A stretch of DNA of 64,000 nucleotides from Xiphydria camelus (taxonomy: Eukaryota > Arthropoda > Insecta > Hymenoptera > Xiphydriidae), in contig OY783199.1 in assembly GCA_963678675.1 (NCBI GenBank), forward strand, positions 7,323,501 through 7,387,500, in the 5' to 3' direction. Position numbers and translations under genes: made by a program. Positions 59,589 to 64,000 of this stretch are shown here, piece by piece (the stretch's first letter is position 1; every line of letters begins with the position of its first letter). The notes beneath the pieces are model-generated. The model was not told where the DNA came from. It saw only the letters and a program-made list of their open reading frames with translations, and searched no databases.

Positions 59589-60742
59589 GTAAGTACAGGG
59601 TGTGAGACAATTTTATATATTGATTCTATAAGATAATTCTTCGTGCAAGCTCTTTCTCTCCCTTCATATGAAACCAAGAACGATAAATGAGGTACCATTT
59701 TAAAAATAGAGTTCTCCGGTTTTGACGAATTGTTAATTTACAATTGCACATTCTATTATTTGTTTAAAAATCGAAGGTAAAAATTGACTCTTGGCAAAGA
59801 TAACCATAATCTACAATCATTCCATATCTCTTGCATTTACGTTCCCCATCTTTTGTCGTCTGCGGAATTTCCGCACTGGTCTACACATTTTTTATTGATA
59901 TAAGCCGAGAGTTGATAAATAACGAGACGATTATAAATCATAATGACTCTCTTAAGAGGCTATAAATACAATAGATTTAACGTACAGATCCCTCTTGCAA
60001 AAATATAGTTCACAGCGACGTAATTAAATCCGGTATACCTTTGTGCAGTATTTAGACACACGTATAGTACATTTTTATGCGCATGGCTATACCATCCCTC
60101 AGACACGAACGTGGTAAATTCTGTAAGCGTTGAGATGCGATGCACTCGCACTGCCGGGAGAAACGAACGAGACTATTTTAATAAAGCCAGACGTCCGACG
60201 TAACGGGGAAGTTTCTACTTAAACCCTGCCTCTCTTCAAGAAGCAGGTGCGGACGCTTTCTCCTTTTCTGAGATTATTTTACACGAAGCTTTGAGCGCTC
60301 GCATATATGTACTCGGGGCACATGTACAGCCACGTACGCGTGCTTTCATGAATAAATATGGACACGAAACATTGTATAACTGCCAGGCGAGAAACGTTCG
60401 AATGGGAGGAACGGGTGAAAGTATTCTAATAGAGTCAGACATCTGGCATAACGAGGATTTCTCCATTTAAATCCATCCTCGTTAAGAAGCAGACACATCC
60501 ATGCGTTTACTTTTTTTTTTATTAAGAACGTTGTTTTATCGCTTTCAATGAGATTTCTTTCACCGGTCCTTAAGATTCTCCAAAAAGACCTGCCGTCTGA
60601 CGCAACGAGTGTTTTTCTACTTAAATTCTGCCCCTTCTAAAACGTGAACGTAGATGAGCGTTCTCCGACGAGAAATTAGTCTCTAATGATCGGAGAGAGA
60701 TGCTGCAAGAAATTCACTCTTCTCTCGCTCTTCCCGTTAAAG
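59589..60742 (+). other. Intron (phase 1), 1.2 kb, with repeated motif
   Basis: gtaagt to gttaaag. Three related segments, near 60175, 60430 and 60590, share agacgtccgacgtaacg-like, ttctacttaaa-like and aagcagg-like words, indicating an old local duplication. No other gene seen. Confidence 0.6.
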
Positions 60743-61045
60743 ACGCCCCGCGATGCAGAGAGGGACACGAGAGGCGGGAAGTCGCCGCCGTCCGGCACGA
60801 GACGCTCTTGTTGCGCTGTGAAGTCGAAGCTGTGCCGGGCGACACGGTGCGTTTTTCGTGGACCTACAACGGCACTCCGGGCGACGTGCTACCGATGCCG
60901 AATACCAAGGCACGAAACAAGGGGCTGACGAGTGTCCTCGAGTACACGCCGACTGCGGAGGGAGATTTCGGTACGCTCGCTTGCTGGGCCAGCAATAGCG
61001 TGGGAAGGCAGAAGACTCCTTGTCTCTTTAACGTCGTGCCGGCAA
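60743..61045 (+). CDS. Side-like exon: complete Ig domain 5
   Basis: Two bases complete a Tyr codon to give YAPRC, the conserved opening of Ig5 in Side proteins. The exon then has 100 codons and one base. HETLLLRCEVEAVPGD carries the first cysteine, VRFSWTYNGTPGD the core tryptophan and a sequon (NGT), and EGDFGTLACWASNSVG the second cysteine. It ends TPCLFNVVPA. The acceptor is weak in pyrimidines (cccgttaaag) but gives the only in-frame join; donor gtaagt at 61046. The following exon of the gene, expected to be membrane-proximal, is not in the remaining 2.9 kb. Confidence 0.9.
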
Positions 61046-61319
61046 GTAAGTTTTACAACGAGGTCTAGATTTTAAAGTTACGTAAGAGCTTCCTTGCGAT
61101 CACTATCGGATGCCTTAAATTCTCAGCATGATTATGACTAAGGTAAGTATCCCAATTCTTAACCATTTATATGTTTAGTTCTATTAACAAAAGTGTAATA
61201 TTGACGTGTCTTCAATTAACGGAAATATTTATCTAAATACCGTAGGCTGTTCACATGAATATGAGATATTTCAGGATTTGGTTAGCAATAATTGGGACAT
61301 TCACCTTTTATGAGTAATA

Positions 61320-61600
61320 CTGTGAGAGAAATATTTTCTGGTGGCAAAAAAATGTTTCCTTCAATCAAAGACATGCTATAATTCAAGGATCAAGCTATGA
61401 TTTTCTTCGTACAAGAAAATATTTAATAGACTCGAGTAATTGATTTTTTCGTACAGAAAGAATTTCTTGTTGCACAACGAAGGTATTCTTAAAATAAAAA
61501 AATATATTCTTTGACCAAGAATCGGTATTCTTAAAAGTTTGTAAGATCATATGTTCTTGATTTAAGACATTTTTTACACTAGCAATTATTTCTCTCGGTG
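61320..61600. mobile_element. Foldback element, family B copy 2
   Basis: Left ctgtgagagaaatattttct and right attatttctctcggtg followed by TA. Shares aagaatcggtattctt and gatcatatgttcttgat-type sequence with 28132-28416, in the opposite orientation. Confidence 0.7.
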
Positions 61601-62919
61601 TATATCCTCAGTTTCCGAGTGGTAATCGCGTCGAAATTTATTTATCTACAATAGGGGTACATATATATAAGGGTATGCCCAGAATAAAACACCTCAGTAT
61701 CAGAAGGTCATCCACCCTGGTAAAGCAAACTGCAATGTTTATGAAACGTCGGTAAATAAATAAATTTTAACGCGGTTATCACTCGAAAACCAAGATTAGT
61801 AATACTCATATACACTGTTAAAAGTTTCCTTTGAAAATTGAAGTGAAAGCAACCGAAGCAATTATTATCTACATTCGTACCTAAAATATCATATCAAATA
61901 ATAAATCGTCACGTCTGTAATGTCCTTTTGTTTTGAATTTTAGACTAAAATATGAATATTGAGACAGAGAGAGAGTGTAAGTATTTATGTACTGTAAGAA
62001 ATTCAGACTAAATCAGGGATTCTATGTTTTGTCTGATTTTCGTAACAAGAAATTCTGTATTTGTTACAATTCTCGTACGATCGTAATCTTTTTATTTCAT
62101 TCTCACATGTGTTGACTCAATACAAGTTATTGGGAAATGGAAATGTCATACTCTACCTAGCGGTAGAAATGAAAAACAGCGTGTGTAGGTTACTTTTGGA
62201 AACTACGTTTCCACTCCATTTTCCAATACCCAATAATACTTCAATAAGAGTTGACGTTTCGCTTGCATATTTTTTTGGTTCTTATTAATAAGCGAGTTTC
62301 TAGTTATTTAAAATATACCTTTTTTGTATCAACCTGCCCCACCTTCCCGTAATAGTATCTCGTATATATCCCGCCTCGATGGGTTTATTTGCCCAACTGT
62401 CCGGCTCCACTTTGAGCTCGACGCTCTGAAACTCTCCGCTCCATTTCACAATTCGAAATCGACCCAAACGTCAAATACGAGTACTTGCACGCGGAGAGCC
62501 GTATAAGTACTCGCAAATCGCGTGCATGCCAACGTTTCACATCCACTCTTCGCGGGAGTTTATTTGTCCCGCTGTCCAGTTTATTCCTCCGAGCCCCATC
62601 CCCGTTTACCCCTCCGCCTCCTAGCCCTTCGATAAAAACAGAAGCTTGTCTCTCGCTCGGATCCGAGTGGGATCATATTTTCAGTATAAGCTCCGATTAA
62701 ACGGCGACGTATTCGAAAGGTGACCTACTAAAAATTGCCATGCGGATGGGTACGAGGAGAGAATAAAAATGTCACGATAATTTTAAGGACACATTCGCTT
62801 CTCCAGTTGTCGATTTTACTGATCTTCGCGAGTAGAAAATAAGACCTTTTCCAAATTTGTTTCAGCTATACTGCATTGAAAAAGATAATTAATGCTTTTC
62901 TTAAACTTTTTCACGCTTC

Positions 62920-63668
62920 AGGTGCTACATACACCTAGACGGCCTGAAAAATGTATTACTTTCAATAATTTTGTTTTCATATATTTCATTTATTTAACGC
63001 TCATTTATAAAATGTTATTACAAATACATGCTTTTAACAAAATGTATGAAAAAGAAAACCTGAAAAATATTGTGTTGTTTACAAGTTATTGGCCATTGAA
63101 TCCGGCAAGGGGTGTATTATGAAAGCCTTTTACGGTGCCAAAAAATTCTCGTTCGGATTTCATCTGAAAGCAAGAAATGACGAAAATTCTTAAACTAGAA
63201 GGTTCAATCTTGTCCTTGTAACCAGTGATTTTGAGAAATATTTATAATTAACAATTTTACAACAGTTTTTAAATTACGAGTGTGATTTTTCAAGTAATTT
63301 CGTCCTGGTTTTATGATTGCCAAGAAAAAAGTATAAATTACAAAAATTTTTGACGAGTTTCAGGGACGAGATAAAATCTTTACAAAGCGATTGAGGCAAT
63401 TTACATTACAATCGGTTCAGTAGTCTTTGAAATACAGCTGGCACCGCATTTGAAAAAGTAGTTGTGAGAAAACAGCGTTTGAAGTTTCAGGTAGATCAGA
63501 CCTGGAAACGCTAAGTCTGGTATATAAACACTTGTAACTCGGTCAATTTTACGAATTTTTGATTCAAACTTTTTTTTCAATACGTAGTGTTTGTTTTCTA
63601 CTATCACCTAAATAAAAATACTTTTGAAAAATCGATTTTTTGGACCAAACTAGGTGTATGTAGCACCT
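62920..63668. mobile_element. Inverted-repeat element with AGGTGCTACATACACCTAG ends
   Basis: The ends are perfect inverted repeats of 19 bases; each end is itself nearly self-complementary. The 710-base interior has no coding capacity and no recognised family. Confidence 0.75.
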
Positions 63669-64000
63669 TAAACGGAATTCGTAAACAACATGAGGATGTA
63701 CTTTAAGTTACCTAAGAAAACGTGACGCGCTACAGCGAAATAAAAAAAATCAGTGGCCCAGAATCTACGTAGCCCAGTTGGTTTTAATTCTGACGATTCT
63801 GTCCTGTTGACCAGTGTTCTCGGAAATCGAACCGTACATCCCCACTTCACGCGTAACCAGCTCTGTTCACCCTGCGCTACCGCATCCTGCTCCCCCCTCC
63901 CCACCTCTCTCGTCGAAAGCGAGATCCGGATCGCTTTGGAATGATTTTTCCAGCGAGATCCGCCTAGATACACGGGAGTCCGTTACGACGCAACAATAAT

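Larger units (their letters stand above)
17818..61045 (+). other. Side-family Ig cell-surface protein gene, partial (7 exons)
   Basis: This is the whole visible span of one spliced gene. Seven exons (17818-18029, 20704-20814, 22263-22481, 26800-27096, 36382-36512, 59450-59588, 60743-61045) total 1412 bases, about 470 residues, and all junctions keep frame. Intron phases in order are 1, 1, 1, 1, 0, 1, with phase 2 entering the first exon and phase 1 leaving the last. The protein covers Ig1 (second half) to Ig5. It was recognised as Sidestep family from LDARGRDLNKAPQW, NSPTRNFRVNLTLV, and the YAP linkers before Ig4 and Ig5. Side proteins are transmembrane ligands or receptors that pair with Beat proteins in insect nervous systems. 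Which Side paralogue this is cannot be told. The signal peptide, first half of Ig1, membrane-proximal domain, membrane helix and tail are not visible. Family call is confident; function is by family only. Confidence 0.88.
61046..64000 (+). other. Start of the next intron (phase 1)
   Basis: Begins gtaagt; no acceptor and continuing Side exon was found before the window ends. It holds a family B foldback (61320-61600) and an inverted-repeat element (62920-63668). The last 250 bases are C-rich with a 63-codon frame that has no recognised domain. Confidence 0.6.

Overview
The window looks like insect chromosomal DNA, probably from a hymenopteran. It is AT-rich with patches of CpG-rich sequence. 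It has one spliced gene with long introns and canonical GT-AG sites, and it is crowded with relics of mariner, piggyBac, pogo-like and other DNA transposons, plus many small inverted-repeat elements. I see no bacterial operon, rRNA, tRNA or CRISPR. The insect assignment is firm from the gene family and the transposons; the order is an inference.

One protein-coding gene can be supported. It runs on the + strand through seven exons between 17818 and 61045 and encodes part of a Sidestep (Side) family cell-surface protein of the immunoglobulin superfamily. The exons give about 470 residues: the second half of Ig1, Ig2 (two exons), Ig3 (one exon), Ig4 (two exons) and Ig5 (one exon). Every junction joins in frame. 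The start (signal peptide and first half of Ig1) and the end (membrane-proximal part, membrane segment, tail) are missing, so the gene probably extends past both ends of the window or has an unseen 5' exon. In Drosophila, Side proteins are surface partners of Beat proteins in axon guidance and synaptic matching; that role is transferred by family only.

Layout: 1-17817 is upstream or intronic DNA packed with nested transposons. It includes a hAT-like element holding three later insertions (7-1668), piggyBac and mariner pseudogenes (7.1 and 9.1-9.8 kb), an element built from repeats of a GGCAAATAG motif (12.5-13.4 kb), and a long palindromic element (16.3-17.8 kb) that ends 52 bases before the first exon and carries a nested pogo-like element. 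17818-27096 holds four exons. 27097-36381 is a 9.3 kb intron with a nested hAT-like copy, an element with an unassigned coding relic, and an internally deleted mariner. 36382-36512 is the first half of Ig4, followed by a 22.9 kb intron full of foldback elements and hairpins. 59450-61045 holds the last two exons.

The most notable non-genic signals are three. A set of small elements shares CACTGAG-like ends but has unrelated interiors, and appears to duplicate a TA or CA dinucleotide on insertion. Two loci each carry a tandem pair of roughly 90-base hairpins with related stems. A nested-transposon record at the left edge can be read against an uninterrupted relative at 27.4-28.1 kb.
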